Shown: positions 55,801 to 63,930 of the stretch, piece after piece
How positions within the stretch are numbered: position 1 is the stretch's first letter
How the letters are laid out: every line of letters begins with the position of its first letter
From: Thermodesulfobacteriaceae bacterium
GTDB taxonomy: Bacteria > Desulfobacterota > Thermodesulfobacteria > Thermodesulfobacteriales > Thermodesulfatatoraceae
Direction: 5' to 3'
Length of the DNA: 64,000 bases
Assembly (NCBI GenBank): GCA_015494065.1
Contig: WGCA01000054.1
Coordinates: 1 to 64,000, forward strand
The notes under the pieces: generated by a model
What the model saw: only the letters and a program-made list of their open reading frames with translations
Told to the model about the DNA's origin: nothing
The model's database searches: none
Program-made: the position numbers and the translations under genes

Positions 55801-56230
55801 ACTGGTTACCATCGTAGTAAGCGTAAACTAACTTGCTGGTTGAGTTATTAACGCAAATATAAGCTAAATGAGGGTTTCCATCTGAATCTATGGCTAGCGC
55901 ATATCTGCTCAGTTTGCGTTTCTTGATTCCAGTAGAAGACTCTACTATTTGATTTATCGCCTCAGGGTAGACATTCCATTTGTTTCCGTCAAAATAGGCA
56001 TAGTAAATATCTTCTAGGTTGGAAATATATAGCACATGAGGATATCCTGAAGGACCAAAACTTAAACTGATATTTTTAAATTCTTCGGGAAAAGGTATAG
56101 GGCCTACCTCCCAATCAAAAGCTTTAGCGGAAGAAAAGCTCCAGGAAAAAACCAGGGCCACCATAAAGACTAAAAACAACTGCCCCAATCGACCGCAAAA
56201 TAGACCCGGAAAGAAATATGATTTCTTCAT
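52871..56230 (-). CDS. Secreted beta-propeller protein with PKD, InlB-like and CARDB domains
   Basis: 1119-residue surface protein with a signal peptide (about 1-37, FLVFMVALVFSWSFSSAKA). Residues about 40-760 are repeats of about 45-50 residues (pattern LALDSxxxPHIAYxxxxxxxLKYAYxxGxxW), as in beta-propeller/BNR-like proteins. Two InlB-like repeats (FTGWTGDCAGCEGTTC, about 780-830 and 955-1000) flank a PKD domain (about 835-930). The C-terminus is a CARDB domain (about 1005-1110, DLVVKRILTPRYWRAGRF). There is no C-terminal anchor, so it is probably released or held by another protein. Start ATG 56230 has GGAGGGGG upstream. It is a plausible type II secretion substrate. Confidence 0.85.
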   Translation of the reverse strand: MKKSYFFPGLFCGRLGQLFLVFMVALVFSWSFSSAKAFDWEVGPIPFPEEFKNISLSFGPSGYPHVLYISNLEDIYYAYFDGNKWNVYPEAINQIVESSTGIKKRKLSRYALAIDSDGNPHLAYICVNNSTSKLVYAYYDGNQWHSEVIADNLCDYSSFSDNILSIALDSNDNPHIVYFNCDKNEHIPQLKYVYRNGENWVKEVVYQGESLDEEHYEEISLALDSQDKPGIAFEFIDTSSPFNGYYDLKYTYKRNGAWQIDSVDNRTENKKNVSLSFDSQNQPHIGYLVSQDFIHTYWDKTQGSWSTETVESGNISFASLWVDFNDHLHAAYAYKDGLDNLLKYAYCNALFCNGAWNIETVANLGYYGGARDVILGLDFSNYPHIVYFEVEKTVLAHLSKAEAGWNTPEIIDVAALPGESRQPFMKLDSQGHPHIVFNYKYEDLRYAFWNGSRWIIKIVDNEDGRFPVLAIDHQDHPWIVYKNRSLTIKYAHWDGNQWIKGLVDDTNVGWPSVNERDLALALDNTGWPHVAYIKVSGDSYVLAYAEFSYEGWLVTLVPETNGAALPSLALDRQNRPHIAFKDYDDGLIKYAWQNGDNWEIEIPDDPDDPAVWFHYTSLAIDSSGNIHLAYCDAYHGNLKYAYRTDNWTIETVDTAGCGQPFLALDSDDQPLIIYKSSFARLIGREWSIERIGYEIAWPTLDVDAQDGIHIVFYNEYNDYLSYVYRSPITSYTLTLTLTGDGAVISDPAGLNCPETCSSSFVEGTQVTLTAMAGENFVFTGWTGDCAGCEGTTCTIVMDADKTCSAEFEEIPNEPPVIESLEADPTSGLAPLTVTFTCQAYDSDGEIVEYQWDLDGDNEFEEVTDSNSITHTYEAPGLYETRCKVLDDDEEEAISEPEVITVQAPPALYTLTIAPVPEHGSVLVPEEGGQISCGLVGEDCSETYDQSSEVTLYAEPDEGYQFAGWTGDCAGCEGTTCTIIMDADKTCSAIFEEEMAGPLPDLVVKRILTPRYWRAGRFVIVIVLIENRGEADITIPFDVHLYLNPFLPLIDLGMRTVDGLAAGKRKLVRFRIRVPEEACYSTIHHTLHAVVDSGWVIPESNEENNEAMKNITIRSCPTEY
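53268..53893 (-). repeat. Pair of near-identical 77-bp repeats inside the beta-propeller gene
   Basis: 53268-53344 and 53817-53893 are identical at 76 of 77 positions by direct comparison (T/C difference in ATGAYGATGG). They encode the same part of the two InlB-like repeats. The DNA identity is higher than that of the flanking repeat sequence, which suggests recent duplication or gene conversion. Confidence 0.9.
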
Positions 56231-56267
56231 CACCTCACCCCCTCCTTCAAAAATGACAACTCAAAGA

Positions 56268-56303
56268 CCGTTCCCGTTTTTCGATAAAGAAAAACGGGAA
56301 CGG
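56268..56303. repeat. 14-bp perfect inverted repeat of the GGAACGGATC family
   Basis: CCGTTCCCGTTTTT (56268-56281), an 8-nt loop and AAAAACGGGAACGG (56290-56303), flanked by GA and ATC. It lies just after the PEP-CTERM gene and before the beta-propeller gene, where it could act as a terminator. The core GGAACGGATC recurs at 62837-62846 and, in reverse complement, three times at 63711-63925. Confidence 0.85.
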
Positions 56304-56329
56304 ATCTAAGTGGCATACGACTACATATT

Positions 56330-57130
56330 CTATTTACTCTTTCTTCTACCCCATATACCCAGGGCCACCAACCCTGCTCCTGCTAACAGCACCGAAGTGG
56401 GCTCAGGAGTCGCCTGGGCGTCTATGTTATAAATATAGACATCTACATAACCATCTGCATTTTCTACCCCTTCTAAAAACGCCCGGGCTCCTATACCGAA
56501 GAGATAAACGTGGGTGGGATCAAGGGTATCAATGCTCCAGCTATAGGTTCCGCTGATGTCACCCAAAGGATCATACTCCCAAATCTCATAATAAACTACC
56601 GCTGGATCATCAGGATCCGTGTAATCTACTAAACCGAAGGCTATTTTGGCATCTCCTTCCCCTCCTCCAAAGTCTACGTCAAATTCCCAGTCAAAAGAAA
56701 TAGAAAACGCGTTAAACCCGGTAAAAGTCTCGCTCATCACTGTTACTCGGCTCAACGCGCTAAACCATTCGGTATCTGTTGTAGAAGTTGCTGGATCATA
56801 GGCAAAACCAACTACATACGCCTCTATAAGATTAATACCTGCGTCATACACAGCAAAAGCGTAGACATCATCAGAAGAATCATCATCTATATCAGATGAA
56901 ACTTCAAACACCTGGACATCCGGCAATGAAATGCCTGCCGGAGGATCTGGTGGAAGATGGGTATCGCCATCATCAGCTATTATCCCAGCTCCTATGCCTG
57001 TGCCACTCCCTACAGACACCTGCAGGTCCCAATAGGCCGTTCCGGAAAGGCTTACGGGTACGGCTTTGGCCAGGCTTGCCGCAAATAGAAAGATAAATAC
57101 CGTCAAAATGGCCAGCCTTACCTTTTTCAT
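56330..57130 (-). CDS. PEP-CTERM surface protein
   Basis: 266-residue exported protein: signal peptide (about 1-23, MKKVRLAILTVFIFLFAAS), an Asp-rich beta-sandwich body, and the C-terminal sorting signal: TPEPTSVLLAGAGLVALGIW then the basic tail GRRKSK. PEP-CTERM proteins are cut by exosortase/archaeosortase-type enzymes and are usually encoded with exopolysaccharide systems. No exosortase is in the window. The ATG at 57130 has AAAGGAGG upstream; the frame extends to 57181. A sigma-54-type promoter precedes it. Confidence 0.93.
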   Translation of the reverse strand: MKKVRLAILTVFIFLFAASLAKAVPVSLSGTAYWDLQVSVGSGTGIGAGIIADDGDTHLPPDPPAGISLPDVQVFEVSSDIDDDSSDDVYAFAVYDAGINLIEAYVVGFAYDPATSTTDTEWFSALSRVTVMSETFTGFNAFSISFDWEFDVDFGGGEGDAKIAFGLVDYTDPDDPAVVYYEIWEYDPLGDISGTYSWSIDTLDPTHVYLFGIGARAFLEGVENADGYVDVYIYNIDAQATPEPTSVLLAGAGLVALGIWGRRKSK

Positions 57131-57176
57131 ATCAGAACCTCCTTTCAAAGCTGGAGTCTTGTTCACAAAATCCTTT

Positions 57177-57192
57177 AGCATAAACCATGCCT
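57177..57192 (-). promoter_or_regulatory. Sigma-54 (-24/-12) promoter of the PEP-CTERM gene
   Basis: The minus strand reads AGGCATGGTTTATGCT, matching GGCAYG-N4-TGC with GG and GC exactly 12 nt apart. Only the outer T of each element deviates. Transcription would start about 36 nt before the ATG at 57130. The rest of the 290 bp up to tRNA-Ala holds no gene; it contains a 10-bp tandem repeat GCTTAAGTTA at 57366-57385. Confidence 0.7.
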
Positions 57193-57420
57193 AAGCGTTT
57201 TTTAAAAAGTCTCTTTATTTTTCAAAAAATCTCGCCCTTTACCTACCGGTATTTTCTGCTTTTATTTCAGGAATGGAAAAATTTTTCTCTTAGTGGGAAA
57301 GTTTTTTCAATTATGTCAGCCAAGGTTTGGGATGTGGTGAAAAAAATTTCCTTTGGTTTTTAGAGGCTTAAGTTAGCTTAAGTTAGAAGGATCGTGGAGG
57401 GAGGAAGATTAGTTAATCAT

Positions 57421-57496
57421 TGGTGGAGATGGGGGGATTCGAACCCCCGACCTCCACGTTGCGAACGTGGCGCTCTCCCAACTGAGCTACATCCCC
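57421..57496 (-). tRNA. tRNA-Ala (CGC)
   Basis: A 76-nt cloverleaf with encoded CCA. Acceptor GGGGATG pairs with CATCTCC and includes the G3-U70 pair that identifies alanine tRNAs. The anticodon loop TTCGCAA gives CGC. It lies 48 nt after rpsT on the same strand. Confidence 0.95.
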
Positions 57497-57544
57497 ACCC
57501 TTTGGAAAGGGTAATTTAAGGGAGTTTTTGTGTCAACCAGGCTA

Positions 57545-57823
57545 TCACTGCTGGGCTTCGGCCTTTTTGGCGTTTAATTTGGCGGCTAACCGGGAGATTT
57601 TACGAGCGGCGGTGCGGTGATGAAGGGTGCCCTTGGAAACCGCCCGCTGAATCATGCTCTGGGCGCGGCGGAAGGCCGCTTCGGCTTCTTCAAGGGTGCC
57701 ACTTTGAAGGGTGGCCAGAAACTTTTTGACCTCAGTTTTCACCCTGGTCTTGATCGCCTTGTTGCGCAGACGCCGTTTGAGACTCTGTCTCAGGGCCTTG
57801 GCCGCAGATCTATGTTGAGGCAA
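57545..57823 (-). CDS. rpsT: 30S ribosomal protein S20
   Basis: 92-residue basic helical protein (start PQHRSAAKALRQSLKRR) binding 16S rRNA. The start is TTG at 57823, with AAGGAGG 7 nt upstream; there is no ATG at the expected position. E. coli rpsT also starts with UUG, where this weak start is part of autoregulation. Confidence 0.92.
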   Translation of the reverse strand: MPQHRSAAKALRQSLKRRLRNKAIKTRVKTEVKKFLATLQSGTLEEAEAAFRRAQSMIQRAVSKGTLHHRTAARKISRLAAKLNAKKAEAQQ

Positions 57824-57884
57824 GATGATCCCTCCTTCGCAGGTTTTGCAGCGCGTTATATAATGCGTTTCAAAAGGGGTGTCA

Positions 57885-58673
57885 ATGTCTTCGAACTTGG
57901 AAGTAAGGGTCGGTACTTCGGGGTGGAATTATCCCCACTGGCGGGGTGTCTTTTATCCCCCGGGGCTTCCGACCACCAGATGGCTCGGTTTTTACGCGGA
58001 ATATTTCGATACCGTGGAGGTAAACGCCACCTTTTACGGGACACCCAAAGAAAGTACCTTCAAGAAATGGTATGAACAGACCCCGCCTGGTTTCCTCTTT
58101 GCCTTGAAGGCCAGCCGCTTCATCACCCACGTCAAACGTTTGCGCCAGGTAGCGGAACCATTGAAGAGGTTTTATCAGGTCATCTCTCCTTTGCGGGAAA
58201 AGATCGGCCCCCTCCTCTTCCAGCTTCCCCCGTCTCTTAAATACGACCGGCAGCTGGTGGCCGATTTTTTGGCTTTGCTCGATAAAAAATACCTTACCGC
58301 CCTAGAAATCAGGCACCAAAGCTTTCACAATGACGAATTTCTTGCCCTCTTGGCCGAGCACAACGTGGCCCTCTGCCTTTCAGATACTGCCGGGCGTTAC
58401 CCCTCGCTCTTAGAAGAAGTCACCGCTTCCTTTGTTTATATAAGGTTGCACGGCTCACGGACCCTTTACCGTTCCTGCTACACGGAGGAAGAACTGAGAG
58501 GCTGGGCGGAGAAAATAAAAAGCTTCAGGCGTCCGACCTACGTCTATTTTGATAACGACTCCCTGGGGTGGGCGGTGCCCAACGCCTTGCGCCTTAAAGA
58601 GCTCCTGGGACAGGAGGCCAAAACCCTTCCGGAAGAGGCCTTAGCCATTTTAAAAGCCCGCCCCATGGATTAG
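57885..58673 (+). CDS. DUF72 (YecE-like) protein
   Basis: 262-residue TIM-barrel-like protein of DUF72. It begins VRVGTSGWNYPHWRGVFYP and contains TVEVNATFYGTP, FLFALKASRFITH and YVYFDNDSLGWAVPNA. The family is widespread and of unknown function. The ATG at 57885 is used; a GTG at 57879 is possible. It lies 10 nt before hypD. Confidence 0.88.
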   Translation: MSSNLEVRVGTSGWNYPHWRGVFYPPGLPTTRWLGFYAEYFDTVEVNATFYGTPKESTFKKWYEQTPPGFLFALKASRFITHVKRLRQVAEPLKRFYQVISPLREKIGPLLFQLPPSLKYDRQLVADFLALLDKKYLTALEIRHQSFHNDEFLALLAEHNVALCLSDTAGRYPSLLEEVTASFVYIRLHGSRTLYRSCYTEEELRGWAEKIKSFRRPTYVYFDNDSLGWAVPNALRLKELLGQEAKTLPEEALAILKARPMD

Positions 58674-58683
58674 GCTTTAAAAC

Positions 58684-59736
58684 ATGAAATTAAAAGAAGT
58701 GGCCCAGACCATCGCCGGGCTTCTGCCCCGTCCCGTAACCTTTATGGAGGTGTGCGGGACACACACGGTAAACATCTTTCGTTTTGGCTTAAGAAGCCTT
58801 TTTCCCGCCGAGCTCAAGCTCGTCTCGGGCCCGGGCTGCCCCGTCTGTGTTACCCCTCCGGAAGAGATCGATTTTTTACTGGCCCTGGCCCGAGAGCCCG
58901 GGGTGATCATCGCTACTTTTGGAGACCTGGTGCGGGTGCCAGGGTCAAAAGGTTCCCTCAAAGAGGCCCGGGCAGGAGGGGCCCAGGTGAAGATAGTCTA
59001 TTCCCCCCTTGAGGCGGTGGAGCTGGCCAAGGCCCAGCCCCAGACCACGGTGGTCTTTGCCGCGGTGGGGTTTGAGACCACGGCCCCGGCGGTGGCGGTG
59101 GCGGTCCTTGAGGCCTACCGGGCCGGGTTGGAAAATCTATTTTTCGCAGTGAGTCACCGGACCATGCCGCAGGCCCTGCGGGCCCTTTTGACTTCGGGAA
59201 AAGTTGAGCTTGGCGGCTTTTTACTACCGGGGCACGTGGCCACCATCACCGGGGCCTCCTATTTTAAGTTCATAGCCACGGAGTTTGGGCTGCCGGCGGT
59301 GGTCGCGGGTTTTACCGCCCCGCAGATCATGAAAGGGCTTTATCTTCTGGCGCGCCAGGTGGCAGACGGGCGCCGGGAGGTGGAAATCGCCTATACCGAG
59401 GCGGTGACCTGGGAGGGCAACGTGACTGGCCAGCAGCTGATGCGTAAGGTATTTACGCCCTGTGACGCGCATTGGCGCGGTCTGGGTCTTATCCCCAAAA
59501 GTGGCCTCAAATTGAAGGAAAAGTACGCCGCCCTTGACGCGCGCAGGGCCTTTCCTTTGAAGCTTCCCCCGGCCAAAGAACCCTCCGGGTGTCGTTGTGG
59601 AGATATCCTCTGCGGCCGGGCTACCCCTCAAGACTGCCCCCTTTTTGGCAAGGCCTGCACGCCGGAACACCCGAAAGGTCCCTGTATGGTCTCAAGCGAA
59701 GGGACCTGTGCGGCTTGGTATGCCTTCGGTTTTTAA
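58684..59736 (+). CDS. hypD: Hydrogenase maturation factor HypD
   Basis: 350-residue iron-sulfur protein that, with HypC, carries the Fe(CN)2CO unit for [NiFe] hydrogenase. Family motifs EVCGTHTVNIFRFGL, GPGCPVCVTP, FAAVGFETTAPA and a C-terminal Cys-rich part (CRCGDILCG...CPLFG) bind the cluster. It is encoded far from hypE (7625). Confidence 0.95.
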   Translation: MKLKEVAQTIAGLLPRPVTFMEVCGTHTVNIFRFGLRSLFPAELKLVSGPGCPVCVTPPEEIDFLLALAREPGVIIATFGDLVRVPGSKGSLKEARAGGAQVKIVYSPLEAVELAKAQPQTTVVFAAVGFETTAPAVAVAVLEAYRAGLENLFFAVSHRTMPQALRALLTSGKVELGGFLLPGHVATITGASYFKFIATEFGLPAVVAGFTAPQIMKGLYLLARQVADGRREVEIAYTEAVTWEGNVTGQQLMRKVFTPCDAHWRGLGLIPKSGLKLKEKYAALDARRAFPLKLPPAKEPSGCRCGDILCGRATPQDCPLFGKACTPEHPKGPCMVSSEGTCAAWYAFGF

Positions 59737-59742
59737 CGGAAA

Positions 59743-59764
59743 AGGCCCGCCGTAAGGCGGGCCT
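59743..59764. terminator. Terminator shared by hypD and hsp20
   Basis: AGGCCCGCC-GTAA-GGCGGGCCT, a perfect 9-bp stem between two convergent genes, with short T runs mainly on the minus-strand side. Confidence 0.7.
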
Positions 59765-59778
59765 GGCGGGAGGTTTGC

Positions 59779-60219
59779 TTATTTTTCTATCTTGACGGGG
59801 ATCTGTTTGCCGCGAGCTTCTGCCTTTTTGGGCAGGGTGATCTTAAGGACTCCGTTTTTGTACGTAGCTTCAACCTTTTCCGGGTCCACCTCAGCGGGCA
59901 GCTGAATGGACCTTACGAAGCTTCCGTAGCTACGTTCAATGCGGTAGAAATTTTCGCCCTTTTCCTCTCTTTCCTGTTTCTTTTCCCCGCGGATGGTAAG
60001 CGTATTGCCGCTGATGGTTATTTCTAGATCTTTGGGATCGATCCCGGGCACATCGGCCCGCACGATAACAGCGTCTTTGGTCTCAGATACGTCAAGGGCA
60101 GGTACCCATTCCGTCTCAAAAGGTTCAGGCAAAGTCTCCCGCCCGAAAAATTCGTTCCACAACCTGTCCATCTCCCGTTTTAAGTCCCGTAACGGACGCC
60201 AAGGTACGAGCTCAGCCAC
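59779..60219 (-). CDS. Hsp20/alpha-crystallin small heat-shock protein
   Basis: 146-residue ATP-independent chaperone. The alpha-crystallin domain (about 38-130, WVPALDVSETKDAVIVRADV) ends in GVLKITLPKK and the C-terminal IPV anchor motif (KQIPVKIEK). The GTG at 60219 has AAGGGGG 8 nt upstream; a GTG at 60228 is the alternative. No clear heat-shock promoter is seen. Confidence 0.92.
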   Translation of the reverse strand: MAELVPWRPLRDLKREMDRLWNEFFGRETLPEPFETEWVPALDVSETKDAVIVRADVPGIDPKDLEITISGNTLTIRGEKKQEREEKGENFYRIERSYGSFVRSIQLPAEVDPEKVEATYKNGVLKITLPKKAEARGKQIPVKIEK

Positions 60220-60288
60220 TTCTTTCACCCCCTTTTATCTGGCTTCGTAAGAAACGTTAAGTCTGCTTTGGGGAAGGTCAAGGAAGGT

Positions 60289-61110
60289 TTATTTTTGGCG
60301 TCGGGGGTCTGTTACCTCCTGAATGGCTTCGCCAAGGAGGTTGAAGGCCAGCACTGTGATCAGGATGGCCAGTCCCGGGAAGACCGAAAGCCACCACGCC
60401 ACCTCAAGGGTCTCTTTTCCTTCGGTAAGCATATTGCCCCAAGAAGGGATAGGGGGCTGTACCCCGAGGCCCAGAAAGGAAAGGGCTGATTCGATGAGGA
60501 TGGCGTTGCCTATCCCAAGGGTGGCGGAGACCAGGATGGGGGGGAGGGCGTTGGGCAGGATGTGGCTGAAGATGATGCGAAACGTGCCTGCACCCAGGGC
60601 TTTCTCTGCCAGGACGAAGTCTCTTTCTTTAAGACTTAAGAATTCGGCCCGCACCAGCCTGGCTACCCCCATCCAGCTGGTAAGCCCGATTACGATCATG
60701 ATGTTTATGATGGAGGGCTCAAGGTAAGCGATTACCGCCAGGATCAAAAAGATGGTGGGGAAACACAGCATGATGTCGATGGCCCGGGAGATGAGGCTGT
60801 CCACCACGCCTCCGTAATAGCCGGCAAGGGCCCCTAGGATGATCCCTAAGGCAAGGGAGATCCCCACCGCCAGAATGCCCACTTCCAGCGAGATACGGGC
60901 CCCGTAAATGAGACGAGAGAGCACGTCGCGGCCCAGGAGATCGGTGCCGCAGGGGTGGGCGAGACTCGGAGGGGCCAGCACTTCTTTTACGTTGATGGCA
61001 AAAGGGTCATAAGGACTTACCACTGGGGCCAGCACCGCCACCAGTAAAAGAAACACGACCACCGCGCTTCCCAAAGCGCCTAGCGGGTGTTTCACCAGGG
61101 CCTTAATCAT
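60289..61110 (-). CDS. Dipeptide/oligopeptide ABC permease, DppC type
   Basis: 273-residue permease with six membrane helices and the cytoplasmic EAA loop ([20 protein letters not shown]). The N-terminal OppC-type helix ([20 protein letters not shown]) and the LGTDxxGRD-like motif [20 protein letters not shown] are present. It overlaps the DppB-type gene by 4 nt. No binding protein or ATPases follow, so the rest must be encoded elsewhere. Confidence 0.9.
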   Translation of the reverse strand: MIKALVKHPLGALGSAVVVFLLLVAVLAPVVSPYDPFAINVKEVLAPPSLAHPCGTDLLGRDVLSRLIYGARISLEVGILAVGISLALGIILGALAGYYGGVVDSLISRAIDIMLCFPTIFLILAVIAYLEPSIINIMIVIGLTSWMGVARLVRAEFLSLKERDFVLAEKALGAGTFRIIFSHILPNALPPILVSATLGIGNAILIESALSFLGLGVQPPIPSWGNMLTEGKETLEVAWWLSVFPGLAILITVLAFNLLGEAIQEVTDPRRQK

Positions 61111-62093
61111 GGCTTGGTCCCCAGCCTGATACGCGGGTCTGCCAGGGCGTAACAGATATCAGCCAGAAAATTGCCCACCAGGGTGAGGATGGAAACGATG
61201 ACCAGGTTACCCATGATGACCGGGTAGTCCCGGGCCATGACCGCCTGCCACATCAATTGCCCTATCCCAGGAATACTGAAGATGGATTCAAAGATCACGC
61301 TTCCCCCCACCAGGCCCGGAATAGACAACCCCAGGATGGTGATTACCGGAAGCAGGGCGTTTCTTAAGGCGTGTTTATAAATGACCACCCGCTCCGGCAG
61401 GCCCTTGGCCCGGGCGGTGGTGATAAATTCCTGGCGCAGGACTTCGATCATGGTGGAGCGCATAAAGCGCGAAAGCCCCGCCAGCCCACCGAAGGCCGAA
61501 ACAAAGATGGGCAGGACCAGGTGTTTGGCCCAGTCAAGGACCTTTTCCCAGACAGAAAGGCTTTCGTAGCCCATGAGGGAGTGGAGCCCGGAGATGGGCA
61601 AGATGGGCCACTTGATCCCCAAAAGGAGCATTAATAAGAGGGCCAGCCAGAAGCCAGGCATGGCGTAGCCGATGAAGACGAGCACGGTGGTTATCCGGTC
61701 AAAAAGGCTGCCGGCCCGAACAGCCGCCGCCACCCCCAGGGGGACGGCTACGAGAAAAATGATCAGCAAGGAGAGCACGTTGATGAGGAGGGTGACAGGG
61801 AGCCGTTCTTTTATTTTGTCCCAGACCGGGCGCCGGTCCGGGGCAAAAGAACGGCCAAGATCAAGCCGGACCAGGCCCTTAACCCAGCGCAAATACTGGA
61901 CGTAAAGGGGTTTATCAAGCCCGTACTGGGCCCGCAACCTCTCCCGCATCTCCGGGGTAAATTTGGGGTTAAAATCCGCCATGGGGCTTATGGGTTCGCC
62001 CGGGGCCAGGTGGATGATAACGAAGGAGATAAGGGTGATGCCCCAAAAGGTAAGGAACATCTCTAAGAGGCGTTTGGCCAGCCACTTTTTCAC
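61107..62093 (-). CDS. Dipeptide/oligopeptide ABC permease, DppB type
   Basis: 328-residue permease with the family start ([20 protein letters not shown]), the periplasmic insert ([20 protein letters not shown]) and the EAA loop ([20 protein letters not shown]). It overlaps tsaB by 4 nt and the DppC-type gene by 4 nt. Confidence 0.9.
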   Translation of the reverse strand: MKKWLAKRLLEMFLTFWGITLISFVIIHLAPGEPISPMADFNPKFTPEMRERLRAQYGLDKPLYVQYLRWVKGLVRLDLGRSFAPDRRPVWDKIKERLPVTLLINVLSLLIIFLVAVPLGVAAAVRAGSLFDRITTVLVFIGYAMPGFWLALLLMLLLGIKWPILPISGLHSLMGYESLSVWEKVLDWAKHLVLPIFVSAFGGLAGLSRFMRSTMIEVLRQEFITTARAKGLPERVVIYKHALRNALLPVITILGLSIPGLVGGSVIFESIFSIPGIGQLMWQAVMARDYPVIMGNLVIVSILTLVGNFLADICYALADPRIRLGTKP

Positions 62094-62788
62094 GCCGGGA
62101 CTCCTTTTTTGAGTTCCGCCTCTGATGGGCGCAAATAAAGTGGCAGTAGTCTTAAAGGGTCGTCAAATTCTTCAGCCAGCAGCCTTTCCCGGGCCAGGAT
62201 GCCCACCGCGGCGGCCCGCGGGTGAGCCAGGTGCGGGGGAAGGGTGATGAGATTTTCCCCCAGCTTTTCTTTGAAAAGGGTCTCAAAGGCCTTAAGGCCG
62301 TCGCCCAGAAAGACCGTGGGGCCCTTAAGCCAGGGCAGGAGTTTTTCAGGGGCAAGGAGACTGGGAGGCATGATTTCTTTAAGTCCGCCGTTCTCCCTCC
62401 GGTAGAGGGCCACGTAGAGCTGGTTTCTGCGCGCATCAAGGGCCGGACAGATGAGGTGGGGGGTAGGATAAGCGTTCAGGGCCAGGGCCTTTAAGGTCTC
62501 AACCCCAATCAGGGGAAGCCCCGTGGCGAAATGAAGCCCCTTGGCGGTGGCCAGCCCAATGCGCAAGCCGGTAAAACTGCCAGGGCCGATGCTTACCGCA
62601 ACCGCCGCCAGATCCGCGAGTTTAAGACCAAGCTGGGTGAGCAGGTAGTGACAGGCCTTAAGGAGCCTCCGGGAGTAAGTTTCCCGGGAAGAAAGGGTAA
62701 TTTCCCCTAAAACTTCTTCTCCTACTACGGCCACCCCTCCGCAGGGAGAGGCCGTCTCTAGGGCCAGAACCGGTTTTGAGTCATGCAT
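62090..62788 (-). CDS. tsaB: tRNA threonylcarbamoyladenosine biosynthesis protein TsaB
   Basis: 232-residue ASKHA-fold partner of TsaD in making t6A37 on tRNA. Typical motifs are [35 protein letters not shown] and [14 protein letters not shown]. Normal length. It is first in a minus-strand operon with the two peptide permeases. Confidence 0.93.
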   Translation of the reverse strand: MHDSKPVLALETASPCGGVAVVGEEVLGEITLSSRETYSRRLLKACHYLLTQLGLKLADLAAVAVSIGPGSFTGLRIGLATAKGLHFATGLPLIGVETLKALALNAYPTPHLICPALDARRNQLYVALYRRENGGLKEIMPPSLLAPEKLLPWLKGPTVFLGDGLKAFETLFKEKLGENLITLPPHLAHPRAAAVGILARERLLAEEFDDPLRLLPLYLRPSEAELKKGVPA

Positions 62789-62807
62789 ATTTAGCCCGCT
62801 TGTCCCG

Positions 62808-62846
62808 GGATCTGTTCTTTTTTCGTCTGAAAAACAGGAACGGATC
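62808..62846. repeat. Imperfect inverted repeat of the GGAACGGATC family
   Basis: GGATCTGTTC (62808-62817) faces GGAACGGATC (62837-62846) across T- and A-rich inner arms. It lies in the 230-bp divergent region between tsaB and the Crp/Fnr gene, so it is not placed as a terminator. The rest of this region has no supported gene. Confidence 0.75.
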
Positions 62847-63018
62847 TTTTTATTAAGCCATTTTAAAGGGCTATCTTAGGCGCCCTGCCGGGTTTTGCAA
62901 GCGCTGATTTTCTAGGCATCTTCCCGAAGCCGGACTTTGATATCGCAAAAGGGTAAGGTAAAAGTTGATTATGGAAGAGATTTGTGTTCGAAACAGAGTC
63001 GGTCGCTAGGAGGTCTCT

Positions 63019-63705
63019 TTGAACAGTCTAAATAAAGAGGACTTTTTGGCCCAAACTTTTTTGTTCCAGGGGCTGGCTCCGTTTTATCTCAAAAAATTGG
63101 CCGCCATTTCTTATCCTAAACGTTACCGCAAAGGAGAAATCATCTTTCAGGAAGGGGAAAAGGCCTTAGGTTTTTATCTGGTCTATGAGGGGCGGGTCAA
63201 GGTCTTCAAAGAATCGCCGAGTGGCAGAGAACAGATCCTTCATCTCTTAGGGCCAGGGGAACCTTTCGGGGAGGTGGCGGTTTTTTCTGGGCGTGACTAC
63301 CCTGCCAACGCTGCGGCGCTGACAGAGTCCCTCCTCCTTTACCTTCCTCGCCAAGACTTTACCGCTCTTATCAAAGAGGAGCCGGCTCTGGCCCTCAACA
63401 TGCTGGCCGTCTTATCAAAACGTCTGAGACAATTTGTCTCTCTGGTGGAGGCTCTGTCTCTTAAAGAGGTTTCGGAAAGACTGGCGTCCTATCTCCTTTA
63501 CCGCAGCGAAAAGGAAGGCCCTCACTTTGACCTGGGGATGAATAAGGGGGAGCTTGCCAGTTTTCTCGGTACCTCTCCGGAAACCATCTCCCGGGTTTTT
63601 GGAAAGTTCGCCAAAATGGGCCTGGTAGAAACCAAGGGGCGCGAGATAAAAGTCCTTAACCGGGAAGGCCTTTCCGAAATCGCCGCCGGCCTACGTCCCT
63701 TTTAA
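63019..63705 (+). CDS. Crp/Fnr-family transcription regulator
   Basis: 228-residue regulator: cNMP-binding-type beta-barrel (about 12-130; IIFQEGEKALGFYLVYEGRV, GPGEPFGEVAVFSGRDYPA) and a winged helix-turn-helix (about 150-225; MNKGELASFLGTSPETISRV). No N-terminal Cys cluster, so it is not an oxygen-sensing FNR. The effector is unknown. Start: TTG at 63019, with AGGAGG 5-6 nt upstream. A FNR-like half-matched palindrome (TTTGATATCGCAAA) lies about 80 bp upstream. Confidence 0.88.
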   Translation: MNSLNKEDFLAQTFLFQGLAPFYLKKLAAISYPKRYRKGEIIFQEGEKALGFYLVYEGRVKVFKESPSGREQILHLLGPGEPFGEVAVFSGRDYPANAAALTESLLLYLPRQDFTALIKEEPALALNMLAVLSKRLRQFVSLVEALSLKEVSERLASYLLYRSEKEGPHFDLGMNKGELASFLGTSPETISRVFGKFAKMGLVETKGREIKVLNREGLSEIAAGLRPF

Positions 63706-63708
63706 AAT

Positions 63709-63930
63709 AGGGATCCGTTCCTAATTTTTTTACCTAGAACGCCAAACTCTAGCCCAATTTCCCCCGAAACACGTATTTTTTCTTCAAAAATTCTCGCGAT
63801 GAAAAAAGGGATCCGTTCCCATTTTAAAGCCATAAATTTTAGCCCAGTTTGACGGGAAAACTCTACTTTTTGTTTTTTCAGTTCGAGGAAATATTCACCG
63901 ATTAAAAGAAAAAGGGATCCGTTCCTAATT
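63709..63930. repeat. Cluster of about 100-bp imperfect direct repeats with core GGATCCGTTCC
   Basis: The core GGATCCGTTCC occurs at 63711-63721, 63809-63819 and 63915-63925, spaced 98 and 106 bp. The first two units share more: AGCCCA about 30 bp after the core, then GGGAAAA-like and T-rich parts. A minus-strand frame from 63977 to 63702 is open through the repeats and ends each unit with a motif like RNGSLF, but I do not call it a gene. The array may continue beyond the right edge. Confidence 0.75.

Noticed and set aside
62930-62960. FNR/CRP site for autoregulation of the Crp/Fnr gene
   Set aside because: TTTGATATCGCAAA is only a partial match to TTGAT-N4-ATCAA and the regulator's own motif is unknown.
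63709-63930. Direct repeats as a CRISPR array
   Set aside because: Only an 11-20 bp core is shared, spacers are 80-90 bp and partly similar to each other, and no cas gene is near.
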